Of a stretch of DNA of 64,000 nt, positions 50,101 through 62,600 are shown piece after piece; position 1 is the first letter of the stretch, and the number at the start of each line of letters is the position of its first letter. Source of the DNA: Argentina anserina (lineage: Eukaryota; Streptophyta; Magnoliopsida; Rosales; Rosaceae); the NCBI RefSeq assembly GCF_933775445.1, contig NC_065873.1, forward strand, positions 4,588,001-4,652,000, in the 5' to 3' direction. The translations under genes were made by a program, and so were the position numbers. A model generated the notes under the pieces. That model did not search any database, was not told the origin of the DNA, and saw only the letters and a program-made list of their open reading frames with translations.

Positions 50101-52964
50101 ATTTATGATTTTATTTTCTTATTTTCAGATTGGATTGAAGAGATAATTAAAGAAAAAAAGATGGAGCCAAGTCATGCAACAATTAAATAGAAGATGATCA
50201 TTAAAGGCATAAAACATGGCATGTTTTAGGGATTAAAGCATGTCATGTTTTAGGGAATACAACTTTCCATGTTTTAGGGATTAAAGCATGACATTATTAT
50301 AGGAAGAAAGAAGCAATTTCAAACCCTCCATCTTTCCTCTATATATACATGGCTTCACCTCTCAAATAGGATCACTTCTCATTTGCATTCAAGAGCCAAA
50401 CCTCTACCAAAATACTACCTCAAACATCCTTTACCAAAACAGCAAGCCATTCTCCCCATATACAAATTCCATCTCCACCGAAATCACCATTGAAGACACA
50501 CCTCCAAGGTTCCTACAACGTGTGATTTTCGCAACTCTTCCCCACGGGTTTGTTCGTTTTTGATTTTTTACAATACTTTGTCTATGAAGATTGTAGTATG
50601 ATGTTTGTGTGGGATTATTATTTTGTATTAAGAATCGAAATTTTCAGATTGTTGTATTGGATTTTTGGTTCTTTACCAAATTAATGGTTTCCTATAATTA
50701 ATGAGTTTGTATTTCTATTGTTGTGTTCCAATCATCTTTCTCATACTTTTAGATAATTTTCAGATATGTGCATATGAATTTAGTGCTTGGATGTAGTCCC
50801 TAAGATTGTGTTTGAGTGCTAGATTCATCAACCATATTGACACAAATCGAATCATGCCCTAAGTAGGTTCGGTTTGTGTTGATTAAAAGTGGTAAAAATT
50901 CTGGAAATTTGCATGTAAAACCATGGTGGGTGACGCCATACATGAAACATGTCTCCAACAAAGATTTGGTGCTTAAATGTAATTGAATTTGATTTATACT
51001 CTAAGTGTTATTGAATTTGATTGCATGCAAATTTAGATTAGGCCCTAAGTCAATCTAAATGTTAATTGAAATCTTGCATGATTAGATGATCCCCTAAGGC
51101 TCTAATTGTATTGGTGTCTAAAAAGTATGTAATTGGTTGAATTAGAATGCATGATAGGTTCGAACTTGTAATTATGTGGTGTAATGGTAAATTTGGTTTA
51201 AGTTTGTTAAAGAGAAGTCGATCATGTAAATAATAATTTAGGTTTTATTTTAGTAGTTAATAATCAATCTCAAACCCCCCATTATTTGTTAACACTAAAA
51301 GTTTAGAGTTCCCTTCAATTCCCCGGAAAGAACGATCCCTGCTTATTCTATACTAACGATGATGTTTTACAGGGTTTATTATAGACGTTTTAACAAAACG
51401 CTCTATCACATTGCATTAAAATGTAATGAAAATTTAATGTGTTTTGCTATTCTTGAATTTCGTTTGCGATATTGATGCTATAATGCTATATGCTTGGCTT
51501 TTTTTCACAATCGGTTCTAAAGCTTTGTAACCATATCAATATCTATATTTTCCAAATTCATCCTCTTTCTACTTCACTCCACAGTTGTCTTAAAATAATT
51601 TCTATTTCGGAACTGTGTGGCTTTAAGCTTGATTAGGAGTTACATTTTGGAAGGCTGTCCAACGCTTTCAGTTCATTGATTTGTTTACGTGGAAGCCATT
51701 TTGTTACTGCGAATTAATTCAGATTTGCAAATTTTTTGTTGCTTTTATGAGAGTCTATCTTTTTTTCCTTTGAGTCTTTCAACTGTTCTTTGCAGTAAAT
51801 TATTCACGATTTTGTATATTAGATTCTTGTACTTATGCTGGACAAACTTTTCTTTTTTTTGGGTTGACAATGGAAAGAGACTTGAAGATCCATTGATCAT
51901 TTTATTTGAGAAAAAGTAAATATATATTCCTTTCAAGTCTTTCCGTAAGTACTTGACCTGTTGACCATATTATTATACTGGATAATCATTTGATGTGCCT
52001 TCACCTGTGTGTTGTTGAACTTTTAAATTAGTGGTTACTCAAAGGTGACCTTTCTCGGGTTAATCAAAGGTGACCTTTCTGTTGGTAATTCTTTGACATG
52101 TTGTCCTTTCTTTCAGGCAGAAAACTCTTGGTAAGCATACACATTGCTGCAAATGTGACTTGGTTCAAGGGCAGTTTTGCGGAGATTGCTTATACATGAG
52201 GTGAAAATTTCTAGACTGCTTACACTTCAAATGAAATTAGGCATTTAACCACAGCGAATTCCACAGATATGGAGAAAATGTGATTGAAGCCAACAAGAAT
52301 CCTGATTGGGTTTGCCCTGTTTGTCGGGGTATTTGCAACTGCAGTCTTTGCCGTAAAGAAAAAGGTTGGGAGCCCACTGGTAATCTGTATAGGAAGGTCA
52401 GCACTATCAACTATGAACCTCATGCATGCAAATTATATGTGGTTAATTGATTCTTTTGAGTCATATTCTTCCCTTTTGTCTTGTTTTCTCGATTGAATTC
52501 TTAGAAGTTGCTTGTATGACCTGATATCCCTATTTTTATGTTTTGAATAAATAGAGAAAATAATGCATTACAAGTTTTCAAGATGCAGAGCCACACACAT
52601 ATCCAATTAGAAAGGAAATGCCAAGCCAATTTTTCAACATGGCGAACCAATTGCTAAATTTATTTGCACTTATCAGGTCATAAATCTGGGGTACAAGTCT
52701 GTGGCACATTATCTTATTCAAACTCGCCGTTCCCAGCCAAAATCAGAAACCACAGGTGCAGATGGATCAGTCCATCATGATACGAAACAAGAAACAGAAG
52801 AGGAACAATTAGCAGGGGAAGAAGAAATAGTAGAGGTTCAGCATGTTGATACCAAAGATATGGGTAACATAGACGAAACTGGTCCTGGAGCTGCTGAGGA
52901 TTCTGTTGAAGGTGAGACAAGGGGAAAGTCGAGAAGGAGGAGCACAAGGTTGAGGAAGAACTAA
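44159..52964 (+). CDS. CDCA7-like zinc-finger protein (zf-4CXXC_R1), tandem copy 1
   Basis: Exons 44159-44442, 44526-44762, 52117-52200, 52267-52396 and 52677-52964 join in frame into 340 residues through GT-AG introns. Exon 1 holds a conserved basic stretch (YEQIRDQRIKENKERMQ) and ends ARRSSR. The cysteine-rich finger (about residues 169-235) reads CHQC, then CCKC, CGDC, CPVC and CNCSLC, followed by KGWEPTG, all as in CDCA7 proteins. The tail is acidic, then basic (RRRSTRLRKN). CDCA7 proteins are nuclear and help HELLS/DDM1-type remodellers maintain DNA methylation; that role here is by family. Intron 2 (7.35 kb) contains a 6.25 kb LTR retrotransposon in sense orientation; without it the intron would be about 1.1 kb. 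Premature termination in the element is possible. Confidence 0.92.
45159..46683 (+). repeat. Left (5') LTR
   Basis: Starts TGATAGGAGC and ends CGCTCTATCA. It contains a TATA box near 45615-45622 (TATATATA) that would drive element transcription, and a 24 bp triplicate near 45493-45566. Differences from the right LTR were noticed in GAGCGGTATT, CAAGATCCAA and TTAATAAAAC. Confidence 0.97.
45493..45566 (+). repeat. 24 bp x 3 tandem repeat inside the LTR
   Basis: CATGTTTTAGGG starts at 45495, 45519 and 45543, an exact 24 bp period. The units continue ATTAAAGCAT, with ATACAACTT in the middle copy. The same triplet occurs in the right LTR near 50218-50291. Confidence 0.85.
46687..46704 (+). other. 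Primer binding site (tRNA-Asp type)
   Basis: TGGCGCCGTTGCCGGGGA is complementary to the 3' end of plant tRNA-Asp (recalled sequence) and lies three bases after the left LTR, where minus-strand priming is expected. Confidence 0.88.
46705..47848 (+). other. Noncoding 5' internal region of the LTR element
   Basis: A T/A-rich stretch with many GTAAAAAT and AACAGTA-like words (46740-47070), then ordinary noncoding sequence. No open frame resembles gag or pol. Confidence 0.6.
47849..48130 (+). CDS. Remnant of gypsy integrase C-terminal region
   Basis: A 93-codon ATG frame with the motifs VGQKVLLFHSRL, LRSRWVGPFVV and NVHRLKPYYE, typical of the far C-terminal end of gypsy integrases without a chromodomain. 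All upstream polyprotein domains are absent. It starts in an A-rich stretch that looks like a deletion junction. It may be translated but cannot act as an integrase alone. Confidence 0.85.
   Translation: MKNNNKKMIRGKKFQVGQKVLLFHSRLMLFPGKLRSRWVGPFVVTNVFAHGAVEIKSDTTGKAFKVNVHRLKPYYEPFEEHTYEETIVRDAPK
48131..49883 (+). other. Noncoding 3' internal region with repeated purine-tract motif
   Basis: No coding sequence. AGTGTGGGGT occurs at 48358, 49041 and 49871. The last is adjacent to the right LTR and is the likely polypurine primer. Confidence 0.7.
49884..51408 (+). repeat. Right (3') LTR
   Basis: Same length as the left LTR. Its variants are GAGCAGTATT, CAAGAGCCAA and TTAACAAAAC. It is followed by the second CATTG copy. 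Confidence 0.97.
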
Positions 52965-53624
52965 ACAGTTCCGGATCATAGATCGACTGATATGAAGCCT
53001 GTTACAAATATTTATTAATTAACTAGCTAGTGAAAGTTTGACATGAATCAAATCGTTCAGCCCCAAACACATTTTGTGCACAATTATTCCTTTCTGTCAG
53101 GGGGAACAACGCAGGCAGTGCAGCTATAGTTTTTGCAGAGTAAATGTCACCTTGTATTGTAATTGTATTCATGAAAATATGACCATCATCGGCAATCTAT
53201 AGTCTTTTGGGTGGCAAATGAAAAGAAACAGGTATTTTCTATATTTTTGTTGCTCGACTTCAATGGAAGAATTCCTATGTTTTTCTATTATGTCGATAGA
53301 AACTAATATTACGTTCTAATATTACAAAACGCATGCAAAGTTTCATCTCATTTGAAAATGAAGCAACAATAAAGAAGCAAGAATCAGAGGGGTCTCACGC
53401 GCTCATCTCCATTGGGCCGGTTCCTCTTTAAAATGTCGGGTCGGACCTGAATATTAATAATAATAATAAAACCACCAGTGGCACTACCACGTGTCAAACT
53501 CTCATCACTTTCCCGCCAAAACAACCCCTTCTTGTTCCCAAGACCCAATCTCTCTCTCACACCACCCCCACAAAACGCCGACGTTTCATTTCAACCACAG
53601 TACCCAGATCACCACCACAGTACC
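52965..53624. other. Spacer between the tandem CDCA7-like genes
   Basis: 660 bp that hold the 3' untranslated region of copy 1 and the promoter and leader of copy 2. An in-frame extension upstream of 53625 starts only at GTG and is not counted as coding. Confidence 0.6.
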
Positions 53625-56600
53625 ATGGTGGTTTCCAGAACCACAGACCAATCCGCCGAAGATGGCGCCGGGAACGGAACCGCGGTGGTCTCCAACTACG
53701 AGAAAATCAGAGAGCAGAGGATCAAAGAGAACCTGGCGAGGATGCAGAACATGGGCATTTTCGCCCTTTCGCGCCAGCTCAACTCCTTCAAACCCAAACC
53801 CCCTCGCCAGAGTCCCGCTTCCGATCGCCCCAAAGCCCACAGCTCAGTCCCCACTCGGCGCTCCTCTAGGTAATCCCCGCAACTCAATTCCCCTCTTTTT
53901 ACTTTTCATGAACTTGTTTGGGTAATTAAGTTCCTGTAAAAAAGTGTAAATTTCAAGTAAATGGGTAAATGTGATGATTAACAAAGCAGGAAAATTACAT
54001 AGGTGGTTGAATATGATTTGTGATTGTTTGAGAATTAGGTTTTGGGTTTTATTATTTCTTTTTTTTTAATTATTTATTATGGATTTAGGTTGCAGAATGT
54101 GGCTCCTGTGGACTATGATCAATCTGCAAGGAAGGAACCAAGGATAAGAAGGGTGAGGAGGGACCCACCACAAAATGTGGGAAACCCAGATAGGAAGAGG
54201 AGGTCATCAGACTCTGATTCTGAAACTGACTCACAGTCTGACTCAGGCTCAGACTTGGACTTGGATTCTGACTCTGACTCCGAGGTGAAAGTTCGGATAC
54301 CAATTGCGAATTCTGGGTCTCCGCCGAGGCGGTCTACTAGGTAATTTATCCTCTGTTGGGTTTGAGAGTAGATTGGTAAGTTTTTGGAAAGGGTTGTTTT
54401 GAAGTATAATGTTGGTTTTGTAGGTTGAGAGCTGTGGCTCCGGTGAGTTATGTGGAGACTACTCCCGAAAAGGAGAGGGTTCCTTCAGAGAGTATCGAGG
54501 GAGAGTCCTCGGAGGATGAATGTGGAGAAGATGAGAAGAGCGTAGAGGATGGGGTCAAGGATGAAACTTGTCACCAATGCAGGTATAGGTTATACTTGTG
54601 TGTGTTTCTTACTGTTTTCTTATTGTGTTTGATGTTTATATTCGGTGGAGAGCAATGATGCTCATTTGCCTTTATACTTTAGACAGATTAGTTGATAGGT
54701 TAACGTGATTAAAATGATTGATTTTGTATGATGCTTTCAACATCCAGGTCTATATTAACCATGACAAATTATTCAAAACTATCTTTAGATTCTTTACATA
54801 CAGTCTAGAGAGCAGTCTTTAAGCTTTTCACAGTAGAACATAATGCTATTTGAACTGGCTTGTTTGTGTTGTGTGTCATTTACCAGTAAAGGTCTCCCTG
54901 AGCCCCAGGGCAAGCAACTTCTATTCTGATTCTTAGCATAATTTCGAACTGATGTAATAGTCTCTGTGCTAGCTTGTTTTGTTGATATATTATCTGATGC
55001 CTTAATTTGAAATATTTTACTGTACTGAAATAAAATATTTTATTACATTTGAAGCTTGAACGTAATTTTTGATTTATTTTTACCTTTCATGGGCTTTCAA
55101 TTTTACAAGTTATATGGGCCAACAGAAGGAAAAAAGGAACTCTTAATTATGCTTCCAACTGTAATTTGGTAATACAGTACATGGTCCTTCCATGGATTGT
55201 TCTTATTAGTTCTTCTTGTTAAAGTACTGTTTTGCAGTTTCATGTAAATTCTTTTAACAAAAATGAAGATGAACCAACTTAATTAATAGTTATATACTTA
55301 TATACTAGGAATAAAAAGACATTTCCTGTTATATTGAATTTTCAAACAGGTTGGAAACAACTTACTGCATAAATTACATGATATGAGTACAAAACCAAAG
55401 ATCATATGCATAACAACTAATCGTTAACTTAGTGAATGAGATTAACTTACCATCTTCATGAACGACGACACCGTGATCCATTGTGCCTTAATCCGAAGTC
55501 ACAAGGTGCTAGGCAAAGTCTTTTGTTAGTCACTACTCTCTGCTTTCTCAATGGACAGAAACTTACGCAAATAACTCGTAGTGATAACAGGAACGTTTAC
55601 CATCTATATATATAGAATCTTTAACTCTTAAGAGTCATTCCATTAAAGACATTTTCTAAGTTAAGTCATCTTATTTAGATTCTTGATTCAATACTGATTT
55701 GTAGTCTTGCTTCTAGATTTAAATTAGGATTCTTTACCATAATTATATAATACACGAAATCATTAGGAACTAGATTTGATACTATCTTTGTTTCCATGTA
55801 GAAATAGATTATGACATTAAACATGATAATCATATAATATGTGATATGTCCAAAATTGATCTAATAATCTCCCACTTGGACAATCACTTCCAGTTTATGA
55901 AAATCAAGTTCATGTAATATCAGAAACTATACTACCTACTGTAGTGCGCACCGAAAACAATTGAATAAAAAATCTCATCACAACATGGTCACCTTGCAGT
56001 TACTTATGCTGAACAAGAAACGAGTTACACTTTAACAAAAATGCAGAGTTTCTTTGCTACAACATAAGCTCCTGCAAAATACATATGTCCAAAACCTCAG
56101 TATTGAGATATATATATATATATATATAATGTGTATTAACAAGTATAGAATATATATACATCAAGTCCTATCGTATGGTCTAATACCATAACTTCAAGCA
56201 ATAAACTGGACACATTGGACTTTATAACTTGCTTGAACCATATCATCATGCTAGACATGATTAAAGTCATCTGATATGCAAGTATATATACAACTGTAAC
56301 TTATTTTTGTAAGTTTTTCAGAAACTAATGTAAAGCTGCCGCATGACATAACAATTCTGAAATACCTCAAGACTTGTATTTAAAAACAAAGAAAACTGTT
56401 ATCACAAGGATAATTAAAAAACAAGAACTCAAAACTTGTAAATTTTAGTTTTCTCCTACTGGACTTAGCTCACACTGACCTCAAGCATCTAAGTTAGGCA
56501 AAATGCATATGCTCTCTATGTGTTTCTTGAACACTTTAACTGGTAATGTTTTTGTGAAAGGATCAGCTAGTTGTGAGTTTGTATATATGCTTAGAACCAC

Positions 56601-59600
56601 TAACTCACCCCTTTTAACCCTCTCCCTAACATTGTAATACTTTAAATCTATATGCTTGAAATTGCTAGATCTCTTATTGTTCTTGCAGAAGTACACAGCT
56701 GCCTCATTGTCACAAAAAACTTCCAATTCGTCTTCCACAATGTGACTGAGTACTTGAGTCTGCTGTAGAAAATTCCTTATCCATACCCCTTCACACACTG
56801 CTTCATATACTGCTATGTACTCAGCTTGCATGGTTGAGGTTGTGATCAATGCCTGCTTCATGGTTTTCCAAGCAATAGCTGCTCCTGCTAGCATGTACAC
56901 GTATTCACAAGTGGACTTCTTTGAATCAGGGTAATTTCCTGCAAAATTAGAATCTGAAAATTCAATAACCTTCAAATCCTTGACTTGTCTGTAAATTAGC
57001 ATGTGATTCTTTGTCTTCTGTAGATACCTCAACATTTTTTTCCCTGCAACCCAGTGTTCATAACCTGGATTAGATTGAAACCTTGATAACATCCCAACTG
57101 CAAAAGCTAAGTCAGGTCTTGTGCAAACTTAAGCATACATGAGGCTTGCAACTAATCTTTCATAAGGCTTTGACTTCATGTTCTCCTTCTCAGTTTCAGT
57201 TTGTGACTGTTGACCTTTTGTGAGCTTGTCACCTTTAGACATTGGAACTTCTCCTCCAGAGCACTGTTCCATACTAAATCTCTTCAGAACTTTAGAAATG
57301 TAATTTTCTTGGGACAATCCCAATAATTTCTGTGGTCTATATCTTTTAATCTCAATCCCTAGTACATATGATGTTTCACCTAGATCTTTTCATGTCAAAA
57401 TTCTTTGACAGAAAGCTTTTGGTATCTTTTAGCAGTTTTAGATTGTTGTTAGCCAAAAGTATATCATCAACATATAGTACTAATAAAATAAATTAATCTC
57501 CAATTGTTTTTAAATAAACACACTCATCAACTAGATTTTCAGTGAATTCAAAAGAGAAAATGACTGAGTCAAATTTCTTGTTTTACTGGCTGGAAGCTTG
57601 CTTGAGTCCATAAATTGATTTCTTCAGCTTGCAGACCAAATTCTCATTCCCTGTATCAATAAATCCCTCTGGTTGTTTCATGTAGATCACTTCATCAAGC
57701 TCTCCATTTAAGAAAGTTGTCTTGACATCCATTTGGTGTAGCTCCATATCATAGTGTGCAACTAACGCCATAATAATCTTAAAAGAATCTTTACAAGAAA
57801 CTGGAGAAAAAGTCTCAGTGTAGTCTATGCCTTCTTTCTGTGTAAATCATTTTGCAACTAAACTTGCCTTGTGTCTTTCAGTGTTTCCTGTTGCATCTTT
57901 CTTGGTTTTGTAAACCCACTTGCAGCCAATTGCTATTTGACTTGGATCAGCTTCAACTAATTCCCAAACTCTATTTTTCTCTATTGGCTTAATTTCAAAT
58001 TGCATAGCTTCTTGCCACTTCTCTGACTCAACACATTCTTTAACTTGAACAAAATTTGTTGGATCATTGTCTTCTGCACAATCTTCTACTACGTCTGTCT
58101 CAGTTAAATAACTGACAATGTAAGGACAATTTCCCCTCCCCCCAAATTTTGCTTTTCTAGCTCTTTCGGATCTTTTAAGCATAGGATTTTGAGGAAGAGC
58201 TGGAATTTAATTATTTTGAGGTTGTGGAATTAAATTAGGTTCTGCTACAGGTGCCACTACAGCAATGAGAGGATTCTGAACAACTATATTGTTTTATGTA
58301 TTGTCAATTTGCATTCATTGATCAATTTCATGATCATCTGCATCTTAATTTTCTCTAATGATGTCATCTGCTAATTCATTATCAAAAGGTAATGTATTTG
58401 CTAAATCCTCATCTATCACAAGTTCTTCAAAGTTTGAGAATAAATCCTCATAAATTATATTGTGAATTTTCTCATTTATGAATTTTACTTGATGAGTTTC
58501 AAAAATTCTGGGTGAGTGTTTAGCAGAATATAGCTTGTAACCTTTAGATTTATCTGGATAACCTATGAAATAGAAGCTAACAGACTTTTCATCAAGCTTG
58601 CTCATTTTTGGATTATAAATTCGAGCTTCTGCTTGACAACCTCATACATAACAATGAAAAAGACTTGGTTTTCTACCACACCATAATTCAACAGAAGTTT
58701 TCTCTATGGCTTTACTTGGTGTTCTATTGCAAATATAATTTGCAGTTTTTAAAGCCTCTCCCCATAAGAATTTTGGCAACCCAGTAGTATACATCATACA
58801 CCTAGCCATATTTAGAAGGGTTCTATTCTTTCTCTCTGCAACACCATTTTGTTGGGGATTATAGGGTGTTATATATTGAGCTTTAATTTCATGCTCTTGT
58901 AGATACAAGGCAAAATGACCCTTTTGTGGACCTTTTTCTGTATATTTGCCATAAAATTCCCCATCTCTATCTGATTTTACTGTTTTGATATTTCTCTCTA
59001 GTTAATTCTCTACCTCAGCGTTATAGATTTGAAAGGCTTTAAGTGCCTGTGATTTTTCTAAGAATAGAGAAACATAACCGTATCTAGAGAAATCATCAAT
59101 GAATGTATTGAAATACACGTTTCCACAGATAGTTTGGTGTTTAAATGGACCACAGATTTCAGTGTGTATGAGTTCCAACAACTCTTTACTTCTTACTGTA
59201 GTCTTTTTCCGTTTGTTTGTCATCTTACTCTTAAAACATTCAATACAATCATGGAGGTCTGAAAAGTCTAATTCGTTTAAAAGTCTAATAGTTTCAGTCT
59301 CTCTTTGGATAGATGGCCTAATCTTCTATGTTATAAATATGTAGATTTTTCATTGTTCATGGTTCTCTTAACATCAGTTAAGGTGCTAGTACTTTTAGAG
59401 TTATCTGTTTCAACAAAAGAAATATCTTATTGAGATATTGAATAATTTAACTTTATATGATCATCCAATATCACATTAGAAACAATTTGCTCTTTATTTT
59501 GAAAAATAAGAATTCTTTTATTTTCAATCAAAAAACTATTTAAAGCTTTAACCAATTGAGAAACTGAAACTAAATTCTTTCTCATGGAAGGTACATAATA

Positions 59601-62600
59601 AACGTTATTCAAAACTAGAAATTTTACTGCCACCTTCATCTTGTTTTCAACACGCAAGTTAACATCCTCATTTCTTGGAGTCATGGTCTTTTTGAACCCC
59701 TGTAAGAAATTAGTTATGTGAATAGGTGACCCGGATTCGATCCACTAAGATTGTGGATTGACATTAACAAGATTAACTTCTAAAGAAAAAACTGTATTAA
59801 AAATAATCTTACCCTTTTTAGCTAGCCAAGCTTTATAGCCAGTACAATCCTTTTTCATGTGACCTACTTTCTTACAAAAGTAGCACTTGAATCTGAATGG
59901 TTTGTTATCATTTGGCCCTGTGGTTGCTGATGTCTTAGAGATGATTTTGTTAGGCTTAAGCTTGTTCTGTGGATTTGACTTTCTTTTCTTAGGCTTTTCA
60001 AGCAGGTAAATAGTTGAGGTTTGCTTCTTAATCCTCTCCTCCTCATCAGAACAGATGGCTATTAGTTTATCTAGAGTCCATTTTTCCTTTTGAGCATTAT
60101 AGCTAGTTCTGAGATGGTCAAAACTGCTTCGGAGTGTGTCCAGTGCATGATGCACCAGTAAGGTGTCTTATACTCCCACCTGATCTCTTTAAGCTTATTG
60201 TTGATATTAATCAACTTTAATAAATGCTCCCTGACTCCTCCAGTTCCTGAGTATTGCAGGCTATGATATTCCTTGTTTAGCTTAGCTATCTCAGCTATCT
60301 CACTCTCCTTGAACTTAGCTGACACGGCCTCCAGAAAATCAGTAGCAAATTCCGGCTCAGCCACGCATCCTCTAATGTTTTTAGACATAGACTGCCTAAT
60401 AACATTCTTAGCCATCATGTTTGAATGCATCCACTTCTTATAGTTAGCTTTGACTATGGTTTTATCATCTTCTGCTGGAGTTTCAGGTCTATCCTTTTGA
60501 AAACAATAGCCTATCTTGTCATTCATGTTGATATAGGTTTCTACAGAATCCTTCCAAGCTCTAAAGTTTGATCCAGTAAGCATTAAAACACTGTTGAAGG
60601 TGAGGTAGGTGCTACCTAAAGAGCAAAAGAAAATTTTTGTGAGTTCTTAGCTTTCAGTGTTTTCTGTTTTGTCATACAATGCCAATCAAGACAAGCATAA
60701 AACAAAAACAAAAATATCATAAAACAACACAGTCATATACTTGCATGTAATTCAATCCATAACTTTAATCAACATTAAGCAATACTTTTGAGCAATTACT
60801 TAACATTCTGTAATTCTTTTTAATAAGTCACACAAGATAAAAACATGTTATCCAAAGAATCAAATCAACATCTTTAGACAGAATATCTAATTCCAAGTAT
60901 CCGAATTTATTTTCATCAAATATGCTTACTGTTCTTTGTATTCTAAAATCATGTTTTAACCACTTCTTTGGAAGAATAAATCATGAATTTAAAAACACAG
61001 AACAAAAATTTTCAGTTTGTTATTTTGAAAATTTCCTGCAGATATCAAGGAAGAATGCTTTATGCAATATGTTCAATTATACCAACAGGAAACCACAAAC
61101 CAATTTTGAGTTTATAATTTTGTTTTCTACACAGATAATCTTTATAAGAAAACTAAGCTATGTGTCTTGTAAATTTTATTTTTTTTACAATGTATAAAAT
61201 TGGGAGATTTTAAACTTCTGCATACATTATCCATCAATTACAGTACACACATAGAATGCAATCATTCAATCATTCAATTCAACCATAGAGTATATACTTG
61301 CATATAACATTAAATTTCCCAACCATACAAGAAGTACACGTCAACCACAATCCAAGTCTCTAAGCTACTCTTATATGCACGCTGGGTGTGCTCTAGGGTT
61401 CTTATGTATATTCATATACATATATATATATATACTTCATATAATCTGCTTAAATTGAAATCGGAAAGCCTTTAAGAAAAACCTGTTTTGCTTTTTCCCC
61501 AAATTTGCTGCAGTTTTTTGAGCGAAAGCATAGAACAAATTTTTGAATCAGCAGCAATTCCCTTTGGGTTATGAATCCAGTAAGAGACGTAAAGGTCTCA
61601 ATCGCTTCCGATCCAGTCGTCTTCCTAAATCCAGAAACTCAACATTGTGAAAAACACAACGGCTAAAATTTTTCTGGGTTGTTCTTGAGTTCGGATTGGG
61701 TTGAGACCGGATTCGCGTGTTTGCAACCGGTTCGACCCGTAAAGCAATATTCCTCAGTAGTAACGCTCGCGACCAGTAGTAACGCTCGTGACCCTTCGTA
61801 ACGCTCGCGATCCTCAGTAACGCTCGCGGTCCTCAGTGACGCTCGCGACCATCAAGTACATCTTTTTTTTGTTAAAATTTAAAACCGATTTTTAGTTATG
61901 CAAAACTGAAAATTTTTGTGCTCATAATTGCTCTGATACCATATGTAAATTAAATTACATGATATGAATACAAAACCAAAGATCATATGAATAACAACTA
62001 ATCGTTAACTTAGTGAATGAGATTAACTTACCATCTTCATGAACGACGACACCGTGATCCATTGTGCCTTAATCCGAAGTAACAAGGTGCTAGGCAAAGT
62101 CTTCTATTAGTCACTACTCTACTTTCTTAATGGACAGAAACTTACGCAAATAACTCGTAGTGATAACAGAGACGTTTATCATCTATATATATATAGAATA
62201 TTTAACCCTTAAGAGTCCTTCTATTAAAGATATCTTGTAAGTTAAGTCATCTTATTTAGATTCCTGATTCAATACTGATTTGTAGTCTTGCTTCTAGACT
62301 TAAATTATGATTTCTTACCATAATGATATAATACACGAAATCATTAGGAACTAGATTTGATATTATCTTTGTTTGCATGTAGAAATAGATTATGACATTA
62401 AACATGATAATCATATAATATGTGATATGTCCAAAATTGATCTAACAGTCTACAGCTTAGTCACGTCAGTTACATAGGCTGTAGCTCTATCAAGTGCCTT
62501 GTCCAACAGAATCTTCTCGTCGTCACATTTATGCTCCAAAGGATTTTTTTTCCTTCTTCTTGAGTCTTGAATTTTATTAGCCGGTTCTTGCAAGTACTAT

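Larger units (their letters stand above)
45159..51408 (+). mobile_element. Young gypsy-type LTR retrotransposon derivative, non-autonomous
   Basis: Two 1525 bp LTRs (TGATAG...CTATCA) enclose 3.2 kb. The target duplication CATTG lies at 45154-45158 and 51409-51413. A primer site matching plant tRNA-Asp follows the left LTR, and a purine-rich tract precedes the right one. The interior has no gag, protease or reverse transcriptase. Only an integrase C-terminal fragment remains, so the element must have been mobilised by another element's proteins. By eye the LTRs differ at only about three positions, so insertion was recent. Confidence 0.95.
55366..62447 (-). mobile_element. Decayed copia LTR retrotransposon, antisense in intron 3
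   Basis: LTRs of about 500 bp (55366-55866 and 61944-62447) enclose a minus-strand copia polyprotein in the order gag, protease, integrase, reverse transcriptase, RNase H. The LTRs differ by roughly 5 percent by eye, including small indels, and the coding part has many stops and shifts, so the insertion is old. No clean 5 bp target duplication was seen. A primer site and purine tract are present. Confidence 0.95.

Noticed and set aside
53478..53624. N-terminal extension of CDCA7-like copy 2
   Set aside because: Begins only at GTG; the first in-frame ATG at 53625 has a good context and matches the length of copy 1.
59720..59760. tRNA-like T-loop words (GGATTCGATCC)
   Set aside because: No cloverleaf can be formed around them and they lie in the copia coding region. 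No tRNA or rRNA gene and no CRISPR array was seen in the window.
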